A stretch of DNA of 64,000 nt, taken from contig JADJLZ010000001.1 in the NCBI GenBank assembly GCA_016709875.1, forward strand, positions 1 to 64,000. The letters are read 5' to 3'. The position numbers and the translations under genes were made by a program. The notes below the pieces were generated by a model. That model ran no database searches and was not told the DNA's origin. It saw only the letters and a program-made list of their open reading frames with translations. The stretch is from Planctomycetota bacterium (GTDB taxonomy: Bacteria; Planctomycetota; UBA1135; GCA-002686595). Numbering within the stretch: the stretch's first letter is position 1; the number at the start of each line of letters is the position of its first letter. Shown here one piece after another: positions 51,913-62,024 of the stretch.

Positions 51913-53461
51913 ATGTCCATGGACAAGAGTGAATCCACGCAGCCTGGCTCGGACAAGGGTCCGAGCATGAAGGAGCGCCTGCTGGCGCAACGCAAGGCCG
52001 AAGCCGAGGCCGCCGCGAATTCCGGCGCAGCCGATCCCAAGCGTGCCGCCGCAGCGGCGCCCCGCCGCCGCGCCGAAGGCGGCCCCGAAGCCCTCCGCCG
52101 CGGCCGCCACAGCGCGCCACGCCGAGATCCAGTCCCGCACAGGCGGCGCCTCCGCCGCAGCGGAGCGCATCAAGGCCCGCCGCGGAAGCCAGCAACACAC
52201 CGACCTCTCGCCGGATCTGCAGCGCGAGGTCGAGCTGCTGAAGCAGCGCGAGAACAAGACGATGACCTACGTGTGGATCGTCTGCGGCGTGCTGTTCCTC
52301 GCCGCCGGCGGCGTGCTCGGCAACACGCTCTACCAGCGCAAGGTGCTGGATGACAAGGAGAAGCAGTACCAGCAGTCGCTGGACAACCTGCTCTCCGACC
52401 TCAACCACTACGATGCCCTCAAGGCCGAGGATGCGACCAAGATCCTCGAGATTGGCGCGCTCTCCTCCAACAAGGAGCTCTACAAGGGCTCGCGCATCGA
52501 CGGCCAGGTCGCGGGGAAGATGAGCCAGGCTCAGCGCACGATCGACAGCGCGACCGAGCGCAAGGATCTGCTCGAACGCCTCGACCAGCTGACGCGCACG
52601 GCCGACGGGGCCGACAGCCAGCCGATGGACACGATCAAGTCGGCGCGCCGCACCGGGCAGGATCTGGCCGACAAGGCCTCGATCATGGACGACGACTTCA
52701 AGACGCGCGTCACGACCGCGCGCGAGAAGGTCGACCGCGCCTACCTGACCAAGCTCCTGAAGGACGCCAAGGACAAGGGCCAGACGCGCGAAGCGCTGAC
52801 GGCCTTCACGATGGCCGAGATCGAGATCCGCAACGCGCTCGACAAGACGCTCAGTGGTTCGAAGGACCCCGAGCGCAAGACCTGGTACCAGGAACTCTAC
52901 AAGACGCTCCTCTCCGACTCGGACGCGGCCGCGGTGTCGGTCTTCAACCAGGGCACGGTCGACGGCGAGCCTTGGAAGGACGCGCTCTCGAGCGAGTCCG
53001 AGTGGCTGCACAGCGACAACCTGGTCGGCTTCCAGGTCAAGGACGGCCAGCTGCACGTGGTCGGTCCCAAGGCTGGCAGCGGGCGCCTGGGCAGCATGTC
53101 CGTGGGCGACCGTCTGCAGCTCAAGGACTTCGTGGCGCAGGTCGAGTTCACCCCCATCAAGGGCAACGCCAACCTGTACTTCCGCGTCTACAACCGCATG
53201 AGCAGCTCGGAGTCCTACTCGCTCAACACGATGGGCAAGGATCCGAACCTCAAGCCGGGCCAGACCTACACGATGAACATCAGCGCGATCGGCAGCACGC
53301 TCTCGGTGAAGTTCCCCAACACCGACGTCCCGCCCTTCGAGGAGCAGGTCTCCGCGACCAAGCAACGCTTCGGCTCGATCGGCTTCGAGCTCTCCGAGGA
53401 CTGCGAGATGAAGATCACGACGTTCAAGTACAAGGAGCTGCGCTCGAACAAGCGGCCCTGA
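51913..53461 (+). pseudogene. Bitopic protein with DUF1080-like domain, frameshifted
   Basis: The ATG at 51913 starts MSMDKSESTQPGSDKG and a Lys/Ala-rich cytoplasmic stretch. Around 52040-52080 the frame must shift by one base, in a GC-rich run, to continue into the long frame ending at 53461. That part has more low-complexity Ala/Pro, a membrane helix (MTYVWIVCGVLFLAAGGVLG), a helical region (about 130-310 in the joined protein) and a C-terminal beta-sandwich. The sandwich (NLVGFQVKDGQLHVVGPKAG, FVAQVEFTPIKGNANLYFRV, RFGSIGFELSEDCEMKITTF) resembles the DUF1080/3-keto-disaccharide hydrolase fold of planctomycetes. It overlaps no neighbour. The break may be an assembly error, since both sides look functional. 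Confidence 0.72.
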
Positions 53462-53542
53462 GCTGCCCGCGGCGACGCCCCCCCCGGGGCGCCGCCCGTC
53501 CCGAGGGGGCCGCCGCGAAGGCGCCGCCCTGTCCTGCTTCAC

Positions 53543-53568
53543 GAGGCCGTCCCCTAGGGGGCGGCCTC
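53543..53568 (+). terminator. Hairpin terminator before pyrophosphatase gene
   Basis: GAGGCCGTCCCC pairs with 53557-53568 over 12 positions, one of them a T-G pair, around a TA loop. It lies 82 bases after the preceding gene in a 275-base gap that is very G/C-rich and otherwise shows no gene. Confidence 0.6.
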
Positions 53569-53736
53569 GGCCGTTCCAGGCCCCCCCCAGGGAGGGTTGC
53601 GGGCTTCCCGGGGCCCCCGGAGGAGGTCAGGACTTGGCTTCCGGGCCTCGGGCCTGTACAACCTTCGGCCTCGTTTCCCGGGGGGCCCCGAGCCTTCCGG
53701 CAGGGCCCCCATTCGACTGACGGAGATTCCGCCACG

Positions 53737-56142
<2,406 letters not shown>

Positions 56143-56173
56143 TCACGCTCGGGGGCACTCCCCCATCCGAACG

Positions 56174-56197
56174 GCCGGTCGCCCTCAGGCGGCCGGC
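56174..56197. terminator. Convergent terminator hairpin
   Basis: GCCGGTCGCC pairs with 56188-56197 over ten positions, one of them a T-G pair, around a CTCA loop, then TGTTCGCGTTT. It lies 32 bases after hppA and includes the stop of the convergent DedA gene. Confidence 0.65.
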
Positions 56198-56829
56198 TGT
56201 TCGCGTTTCTGGGTCAGGCGCAGCATCGCGAAGTACAGCACCGCGAGCACCACGATCCCGCCCACGATCCAGATCATGTTCGACTTGATCGCGTGGCTCA
56301 TCGCCTCGGGATCCTCCATCAGCTTGGGATCCCCGCCGAGCACCTTCTGCCCGAACCAGGCGAGCACCGCGCACCAGATGCCCGAGCCCAGGATCGTCAT
56401 CACGCTGTAGGAGAGGAAGGGCATGCGCACGACGCCCGCCGGAATGCCGATCAGGTGTCGCACCACGGGCAGGAGGCGCGCGAAGAACACCCCGCCGCGC
56501 TCGTAGCGCGCGAGGAAGCGCTCCGCGCGTTCGAGCTTCGCAGGCGTGATGTGCACGAAGCGCCCGTACTTCAGCACCAGCGGCCGCCCCAGCCAGCGCG
56601 AGAGCCCGTACATGATCGCCGCGCCGAGGTACGAGCCCGCAGTGCCGACGAGCACGACGCCGACGAGGGTCGTGCCGTTGTCCCCGCGCGTGGCCCAGTA
56701 GGCCGCCGGCGGGATCACGAGTTCGCTCGGCACCGGGAGAATCGAGGACTCCATCGCCATCAGGAGGAGGACGCCCCAGTAGTGCCAGTCGTGGACCCAC
56801 TCGAACCAGGTGACGATCAGATCGTGCAT
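56185..56829 (-). CDS. DedA-family membrane protein
   Basis: The 214-residue product has the DedA/SNARE-associated layout. The re-entrant motif is WGVLLLMAMESSILPVPSELVIPP with E and P in place, followed by GTAGSYLGAAIMYGLSRWLG, then FFARLLPVVRHLIGIPAGVVRM carrying the conserved Arg and the G-x-x-x-G. Further helices follow near the C-terminus. Family members act as lipid flippases or scramblases, for example for undecaprenyl phosphate or phosphatidylethanolamine, and depend on the proton gradient. It is convergent with hppA and its start lies just inside the flank of IS copy 2. Confidence 0.93.
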   Translation of the reverse strand: MHDLIVTWFEWVHDWHYWGVLLLMAMESSILPVPSELVIPPAAYWATRGDNGTTLVGVVLVGTAGSYLGAAIMYGLSRWLGRPLVLKYGRFVHITPAKLERAERFLARYERGGVFFARLLPVVRHLIGIPAGVVRMPFLSYSVMTILGSGIWCAVLAWFGQKVLGGDPKLMEDPEAMSHAIKSNMIWIVGGIVVLAVLYFAMLRLTQKREQPAA

Positions 56830-56865
56830 GGCGGCGGAACCTAGGGGCCCGGCGCGCCCAAGTCA

Positions 56866-58022
56866 AAGGGACTCTGCTGCCCTTCGCTGTGCAGAAAATC
56901 GGGCCGGCACGCGCAACCCTGGCCTGATCCGAGCGTCTTCCTGATGGACGCGCCCATCCCTGGCGCGCCGAGGAGGATCGCCCGATGGAATTTCGCCCGG
57001 ATCACTGCCCCTGCCAGAAGCCGAAATGTGCCGGTACGACCGGCTTCCAGTACCAGCGTCGCGGCCACTACACGCGCGCCTGTGACGGCCGCCGCGTGCA
57101 GCGCTTTCAGTGCAAGGCCTGCAACCGCACCTTCTCGACGCAGTCGTTTCGTGTCGACTACAGGCTGAAACGCGTCTCGCTCGACGTGAAGATCTTCCTC
57201 GCGCTGATCTCGAAGGTGACGCAGCGTCAGATCTCGAAGTCCTTCCACTGCACGCTGCGCACGGTCGCGCGCCGGCTCGATCTCTTCGGCAAACAAGGCC
57301 GCGGCTTCCACGAGTGGCGCATGCGCACGCGCGGGAGTTCGACGCCCTGGGAAGGCCAGTTCCAGCTCGACGAGCTCGAGACCTTCGAGCACAACCGTCG
57401 CCTGAAACCGGTCACCGTGCCCGTGCTCGTGCACAAGCCCAGCTACTGCATCCTGCACGCGGAGGTCGGCACGCTGCCTGCGAGGAAGCCGCTCTCGAAA
57501 GGGAATCAGGCCAAGCTCGCGCGATACGAGCAGCTCGAGGGCAACGTCAAGCGCAAGAGCGAGTCACGCGAGAAGATGACGCGCTGCTTCGAAGTGCTCG
57601 CGCGCGTCTGCGATCCGAATGCGAAGGTATCCGTCGGCACCGACCAGAAGTACACGTACGCGGTCGCGCTGAAACGCATCTTCGGCGCGCGTCTGGTGCA
57701 CCAGAAGACGCACTCGAGCGTGCCGCGCTGCTACAAGAACCCGCTCTTCCCGATCAACCACACCTTCGCGATGCTGCGCGACAACCTGAGTCGCCTGGTG
57801 CGCCGCAATTGGGGCGCCTCGAAGAAGCGCGAGAAGCTCGAGCGCCACCTGTGGATCTACGTGGCCTGGCGCAACTACGTGCGGCCGATCACCAATCGCA
57901 ACCACACGCAGACCGCGGCGATGGTCGCCGGTCTGTGCCCGCGGATGCTCGAGGTCACCGATCTGCTCGCGGTCAGGATGTTCGATCCTGAGCGTGCACA
58001 GTGAAGGGCAGCAGAGTCCCTT
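56866..58022 (+). mobile_element. Insertion sequence copy 2
   Basis: 1157 bases are bounded by 28-base terminal inverted repeats that differ at one position. Left end AAGGGACTCTGCTGCCC at 56866; right end is its complement ending at 58022. It holds one intact transposase. The last two bases overlap the TAA stop of the EamA gene. No clear target duplication is visible. Copy 1 is at 29783-30936 in the opposite orientation, so recombination between the two could invert the 26 kb between them. Confidence 0.9.
56985..58004 (+). CDS. IS transposase, intact copy
   Basis: The 339-residue DDE-type transposase has a zinc-binding N-terminus (C8, C10, C15, C43, C46), a helix-turn-helix-like region (QRQISKSFHCTLRTVARRLD) and the acidic residues D129 (FQLDELETF), D220 (VGTDQKYTYAV) and a Glu near 283-286 (KREKLERHLW). 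The order and the final IYVAWRNY stretch recall IS1 and IS1595 enzymes; the family is not assigned with certainty. GAGGAGG precedes the ATG. The TGA stop lies inside the right terminal repeat, so the repeat is part of the coding sequence. It is about 90% similar in protein to copy 1. Confidence 0.9.
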   Translation: MEFRPDHCPCQKPKCAGTTGFQYQRRGHYTRACDGRRVQRFQCKACNRTFSTQSFRVDYRLKRVSLDVKIFLALISKVTQRQISKSFHCTLRTVARRLDLFGKQGRGFHEWRMRTRGSSTPWEGQFQLDELETFEHNRRLKPVTVPVLVHKPSYCILHAEVGTLPARKPLSKGNQAKLARYEQLEGNVKRKSESREKMTRCFEVLARVCDPNAKVSVGTDQKYTYAVALKRIFGARLVHQKTHSSVPRCYKNPLFPINHTFAMLRDNLSRLVRRNWGASKKREKLERHLWIYVAWRNYVRPITNRNHTQTAAMVAGLCPRMLEVTDLLAVRMFDPERAQ

Positions 58023-58899
58023 AAAGGCTGCGCAAACGCGCCTCGTGGAAGGAGCGCGCCAGCGCCGCCCCGAGGATCAGTGCCCCGCCGAGCAGCACGT
58101 GGAAACCGGGGCGCTCGCCCTGGAAGAGAAAGCTCCACAGCGGATTGAGCACGGGCTCGCAGAGCAGCAGCAGCGAGACCTCGAAAGCCTCGAGATGCCG
58201 CACGGCGCTCGTCACGAGCGCGTAGGCGAGGCCGATCTGGAACACGCCCAGGAATCCGACCAGCAGCCAACTCTGTGCTCCGGCTTCCGAGAGCGTCAGC
58301 TCGTGGCGCAGCGCGGCACCGCCCAGACACACGCAGGCGGCGAGCACGTTGCCCCAGACCGCCGCACCCAGCGCTGCGGAATCGCTTCCTCCGCGCGCCA
58401 GCCAGCGCAGGCCGATCATCGTCAGCGCCCAGGTGAAGCCCGAGATCAGTGCGAGCTTGTTGCCCAGCGCGGGATCGCTGGCGCTCGCTTGCGGAGCGAG
58501 TTCGTCGAGGAAGAGGCACCAGATGCCGCCCGCGATCGCCACCAGGATCACGAGGTCGCGCGGACGGATGCGCTCGCGCAGCAAGAGCGGCGCGAGCAGC
58601 AGCACATACAGCGGCGCCGTGGATTGCAGGAAGATCGTGTTGGCCGAGGTCGTGAGCTTGTTCGCCAGCACGAAACAGATCAGCGTCGCCGCGTACGCGA
58701 GCGCCACGAGCATGATGCGCGGGCTCGGTCGCGCGCGCGCGGCGGGCAGGAACACGAGGAAGGCGAGCACCGCGACGGCCGAGCGCAGTCCCGCGAGCTC
58801 GAAGCCGCGAAAGCTCGTGCCCTTGATGGCCGCCCCTCCCGTGGAGAACAGGGCCGCGGCCGCGACGAGCGCCAGGCGGGCGCGAGCCTTGGAGGACAT
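58021..58899 (-). CDS. EamA/DMT-family transporter
   Basis: The 292-residue product has ten predicted membrane helices in two EamA halves. The first runs from ALVAAAALFSTGGAAIKG through NTIFLQSTAPLYVLLLAPLL; the second from ALISGFTWALTMIGLRWLAR through LLLLCEPVLNPLWSFLFQGE. Such proteins export metabolites or amino acids; the substrate is not evident. Its TAA stop is partly supplied by the end of IS copy 2 (the bases CTT TAA GGG), so the natural C-terminus may have been trimmed by a few residues. The length is still normal for the family. It is divergent from the DUF6919-like gene. Confidence 0.92.
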   Translation of the reverse strand: MSSKARARLALVAAAALFSTGGAAIKGTSFRGFELAGLRSAVAVLAFLVFLPAARARPSPRIMLVALAYAATLICFVLANKLTTSANTIFLQSTAPLYVLLLAPLLLRERIRPRDLVILVAIAGGIWCLFLDELAPQASASDPALGNKLALISGFTWALTMIGLRWLARGGSDSAALGAAVWGNVLAACVCLGGAALRHELTLSEAGAQSWLLVGFLGVFQIGLAYALVTSAVRHLEAFEVSLLLLCEPVLNPLWSFLFQGERPGFHVLLGGALILGAALARSFHEARLRSL

Positions 58900-58955
58900 G
58901 GGGCGGGACGATGCCAGACGCGCGTCGCCTAGCGCAAGAGCCTAGAATCGCCGGA

Positions 58956-59480
58956 GTGAGCCGGACGAGCTGGAAACGCGCGCAGAGCTTCGAGGGGCTG
59001 TGCGAGCTCGGTGCGCGCTTCGTCGAGGGCCGCGAGCACAGCTTTCCGGGTTGGGGAGCGCGAGGACTCGACGCCGAGAGCCTCCCGCTCGTGCCCGCGC
59101 TCGCGGCGCTCAATCGCGCGGGCTTCCTGACGCTCGCATCGCAGCCGGGTACGCTGCGCGGCGTCGACGGCTGCGAGCAGCGCGCTTTCGCGAGCGGATT
59201 CTGCAGCGCGCGCGACGCACGCAGGCTGAGCGCGAAGGGCGCGCGCTGTTTCTCCCGCGGAGCCGCCGGGAGGGCGGGCGTCGCCGTCAGCCGCCGCGAC
59301 GGCGCAGCGCGCGTCCTCGCCGGCCACAACGCCTTCGAAGAGGAGCTCGAGCTCTTCCGCGGCGCGGTCGGGAGCGCCGCGCTCGCCGAGCTCGGGCGCG
59401 GAGTCTACTGGAGCATCTGGGACCCCGTTTGGGGTCGCGAGGAGTGGCTGTGGCGCAGACTCGCCCGCCTCTGGTCGTGA
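58956..59480 (+). CDS. DUF6919-like protein
   Basis: The product has 174 residues. The N-terminal part (WKRAQSFEGLCELGARFVEG, then LVPALAALNRAGFLTLASQP) matches the style of the DUF6919 family best known from Streptomyces (recalled, not searched). The C-terminus is acidic and Trp-rich (YWSIWDPVWGREEWLWRRLA). Function is unknown; no membrane segment or catalytic motif is visible. The GTG at 58956 is preferred because homology-like sequence begins there; an ATG at 58911 would add 15 Arg-rich residues. Its end overlaps the start of the next gene by 31 bases. The family's main home in actinobacteria raises the possibility of transfer. Confidence 0.72.
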   Translation: MSRTSWKRAQSFEGLCELGARFVEGREHSFPGWGARGLDAESLPLVPALAALNRAGFLTLASQPGTLRGVDGCEQRAFASGFCSARDARRLSAKGARCFSRGAAGRAGVAVSRRDGAARVLAGHNAFEEELELFRGAVGSAALAELGRGVYWSIWDPVWGREEWLWRRLARLWS

Positions 59481-60181
59481 TCGGTGCGAGCAACGCCTGG
59501 ATGGCGTTGCCGAAGGTCCTGCGCGCGCTCGATGGGCCGCGCGACGTCTTCGTCGCCGCCGGGCACGGACGCTCGTACGGCCACTCCAGCCGCTACCTCG
59601 CGCGCGAGTTGCCCTCGATCCTCGAGTGCGGTCTGTAGCCGGAGCTCGCGCGCGGCGGAGCGCCGCTCTGCGCGCTCGTCACGGACGTCGGCAACGACCT
59701 CGCCTACGGTTCGAGTGCGGCGACGATCGCGGGCTGGGTGGACGAGGTGCTCGCGCGTCTCGAGGGACGCGTGAGCCTGACCGCGCTGCCGCTCGAGAGC
59801 CTCGAGCGCCTCTCGCCGCTCTTCTTCCACACGGTGCGCCTGCTCGTGTTCCGCGGCCGACCGCTCGAGCGCGAACACGTGCTCGCGCAGGCGCGTGAGC
59901 TCGACCAGCGCCTGGCAGAGATCGCGCGCGCGCGCGGCGCGCGGCTCGAGCGCATCCCGGCCGAGGCGATCGGTTGGGACGGAATCCACCAGCGCCGCGG
60001 CGTGCGCGGGGAGCTCTGGGAAAGCTGGCTGCGAGGTCTCGGGCTCGCGCCCGAGCGCGCGCACGTCGCGCGGCCGCGGGGTAGGCTTCGGGCTCAGGAA
60101 AGGCGCCTCTTCGGCCGTCTGGAGCACACCGCGCAGCCCTGCGCCGTGGCCACCGATGGCAGCCGGGTGTCGATCTTCTGA
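59450..60181 (+). pseudogene. SGNH/GDSL-type hydrolase split by amber codon
   Basis: A GTG at 59450 opens a frame that holds SGNH hydrolase blocks: VVIGASNAW (block I, Ser), TDVGNDLAYG (block III, Gly-Asn-Asp) and GWDGIHQRR (block V, Asp and His). The frame is interrupted by TAG at 59636-59638 in ECGL*PELARGG and continues in the same frame to a TGA at 60181 (243 codons). The position of the TAG suits an original TGG (Trp). A single G-to-A change would explain it. Start-up at the GTG 59738 would lack the active serine. The gene is therefore probably inactive unless an amber suppressor exists. It overlaps the preceding gene. Confidence 0.78.
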
Positions 60182-60240
60182 GCGAGCGCTCACGGCCCGC
60201 ACGCGGCCGCGTAGACAGAGCCCGTACAATCTCCCCCACG

Positions 60241-61185
60241 ATGAGCCAGACGACCGATCAGGATTCCCCTCTCGCGCGCTGGGCCTTGCGCCTGTGCGCG
60301 GTCTGGCTCGCGGCCGGAGCCGTCGCGAAGCTGTTCTACGGCACGCCCGCGCTGCTGCCGCAGATCATCCGCGACTCGACGCCGCTCTCGCTCGAGCTCA
60401 CCTACACGCTGGTGATCGGCATCGAGTTCGCGCTGGTCGCACTGGCGTTCCTGCGCCCGCGGCAGGCCTGGCCGCTGTTCGTCGCGCTGTTCCTGTTCTT
60501 CGATTTCGTGCTCACGACGCAGATGCGCGCAGGCGCGGAATCCTGCGGCTGTTTCGGTGGCGGCTTGAAGGTCTCGCCCGCGCTGATGATGGGCGTCGAC
60601 AGCGCGCTGCTCCTGTTCCTGCTCGTCACCAAGCCTTGGGTCTCGGTGCGTCGCCGCGGCGCGGGCATCGGCCTCGTCCTGGTGACGCTGCTGCTGGCCT
60701 TCGCGTTGCCCGCGGTGTGGATCCAGGTGCGCCAGAGCGAGGGCCCGGCCGTCGTCGACGTGCCTGGAGGCACGGGACAGACGCCCGCGCCCCCGAAGGC
60801 CCCCGACTGGATCGAGTTGCACCCCGAGAAATGGGTCGGCAAGAGCGTCTACGACATCGCCGAGCTCACGAAGTGGGTCCCCGAAGAGAAGCTCCCGACC
60901 GACGGGCAGATCGTGATCTGGCGCCAGGGCTGCACGCACTGCGCCGACCATCTGCGCGAGTTGGCCAACGGCGACAAGGGCGAGCACCCGATCCTGCTCG
61001 TGCAGATCCGCGACGACGAGCGCGACAGCCGCGCGGTGGACGCGATGCCCACGGGCGCGCACGTCACGCTGGCGGAACTGCCCGCGGGCATGCAGGTCGT
61101 GCTCGAGACGCCCTGGGAGATCACGGTCGAGGGCGGCAACGTGACCGCAGCGCTCGACCGCGAGCACCTCGAGGCCGCGAAGTAG
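60241..61185 (+). CDS. MauE/DoxX-like protein with thioredoxin-like tail
   Basis: The 314-residue product has four or five membrane helices in the first 160 residues. The redox motif SCGCFGG (C102, C104) of the MauE/DoxX-like membrane family lies between helices 3 and 4. After residue 185 a soluble domain has a CxxC site in WRQGCTHCADHLREL (C231, C234), as in thioredoxin-like proteins. It should pass electrons across the membrane to make or reset disulfides outside the cytoplasm. Possible clients in this window are the thioredoxin/M64 pair and the cysteine-rich repeat proteins (inference). The ATG at 60241 begins a short hydrophilic tail ahead of helix 1. Confidence 0.85.
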   Translation: MSQTTDQDSPLARWALRLCAVWLAAGAVAKLFYGTPALLPQIIRDSTPLSLELTYTLVIGIEFALVALAFLRPRQAWPLFVALFLFFDFVLTTQMRAGAESCGCFGGGLKVSPALMMGVDSALLLFLLVTKPWVSVRRRGAGIGLVLVTLLLAFALPAVWIQVRQSEGPAVVDVPGGTGQTPAPPKAPDWIELHPEKWVGKSVYDIAELTKWVPEEKLPTDGQIVIWRQGCTHCADHLRELANGDKGEHPILLVQIRDDERDSRAVDAMPTGAHVTLAELPAGMQVVLETPWEITVEGGNVTAALDREHLEAAK

Positions 61186-61192
61186 CCCCGCT

Positions 61193-62020
61193 TCAGGCGC
61201 GCGCGACGAGGTACGCGACCATGCCGATGCAGTCGCGGCCCGAGCCTCCGCGCTGGTCGAGCTTGAACTTGCCGTTGCCCTCGCCGTCGGGCGTGTCGGT
61301 CTGCTCGAAGTACGAGTCGACGTGCCGGAAGCCGGCCTCGTGCAGCGCCTCGCGCACCTCGATGATCGACCAGTAGCGCCAGTCGTAGCGGAAGCAGCGC
61401 TCGAGCTTCGACCCGTCGCGGAAACGGAAGTGGATGAAGCACAGGTACTCGCCCGTGCCGGGCCAGTAGCGGTGCTGCTCCCAGACGAAGCGCACGCCGC
61501 GGCCGATCGAGCGCGGCTCCTCGACCTCGGCCACCGCCTCGGTGCCGCCGTAGACATCCAGCGCGAAGATGCCGTCCTTCGCGAGGCTCTTGCGCGCGGC
61601 GGTGAAGTACTCGACGAGCTCCTTGCGCGTCTGGAAGACGTAGTAGGAGAAGTTCTGCGCCAGGCGCAGGTCGGGCTTGCGCAGGCCGGGTTCGCGCACG
61701 TCCTTCTTGTGCAGCGTGACGCGCTTGGCCGCGTCGCCGATCGGCGCGAGGTTGTGCTGCTTGCCCCAGGCGAGCGGTTCGGGATCGAGGTCGAAGCCCT
61801 CGGCAGTGTGTTGAGGCGAGCGCTTGACCCAGGTCGAGGAGAGGTACGCGGTGCCGCAGAAATCCTCGCGCAGGTGCAGCGCCTCGCGGCCGTTGTGGCG
61901 GCGGTAGATGCGGCGCAGGAAGGCGAAGTCGTCCTCGGGGGACTGGACCGCTTCCTGGTAGAGCGCGTAGCGGTCGGCGTTGCGTGCGGTGATCGGTCGG
62001 CGTGCGGTGCGTCGGGCCAT
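61193..62020 (-). CDS. SAM-dependent methyltransferase, class I
   Basis: The 275-residue product has a Rossmann-type methyltransferase core. The SAM loop is ALHLREDFCGTAYLSSTWV, followed by the acidic loop residue in AEGFDLDPEPLAWG, then KKDVREPGLRKPDL and LRLAQNFSYYVF. Later beta strands are IFALDVYGGTEAV and the aromatic-rich FIHFRFRDGSKLERCF. The first loop reads D-F-C-G-T, a variant seen in some methyltransferase families. Substrate unknown. It is tightly convergent with the MauE-like gene (7 bases) and lies 4 bases after the M28 peptidase gene on the same strand, so it is probably in an operon with it. Confidence 0.85.
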   Translation of the reverse strand: MARRTARRPITARNADRYALYQEAVQSPEDDFAFLRRIYRRHNGREALHLREDFCGTAYLSSTWVKRSPQHTAEGFDLDPEPLAWGKQHNLAPIGDAAKRVTLHKKDVREPGLRKPDLRLAQNFSYYVFQTRKELVEYFTAARKSLAKDGIFALDVYGGTEAVAEVEEPRSIGRGVRFVWEQHRYWPGTGEYLCFIHFRFRDGSKLERCFRYDWRYWSIIEVREALHEAGFRHVDSYFEQTDTPDGEGNGKFKLDQRGGSGRDCIGMVAYLVARA

Positions 62021-62024
62021 GCGT

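Noticed and set aside
56861..58030. Target-site duplication around IS copy 2
   Set aside because: Flanks AGTCA and AAAGG do not match; no direct repeat of useful length could be defined for either copy.
59636..59638. Pyrrolysine or other recoding at the amber codon
   Set aside because: No downstream insertion element is visible and the site suits a Trp; a point mutation is simpler.
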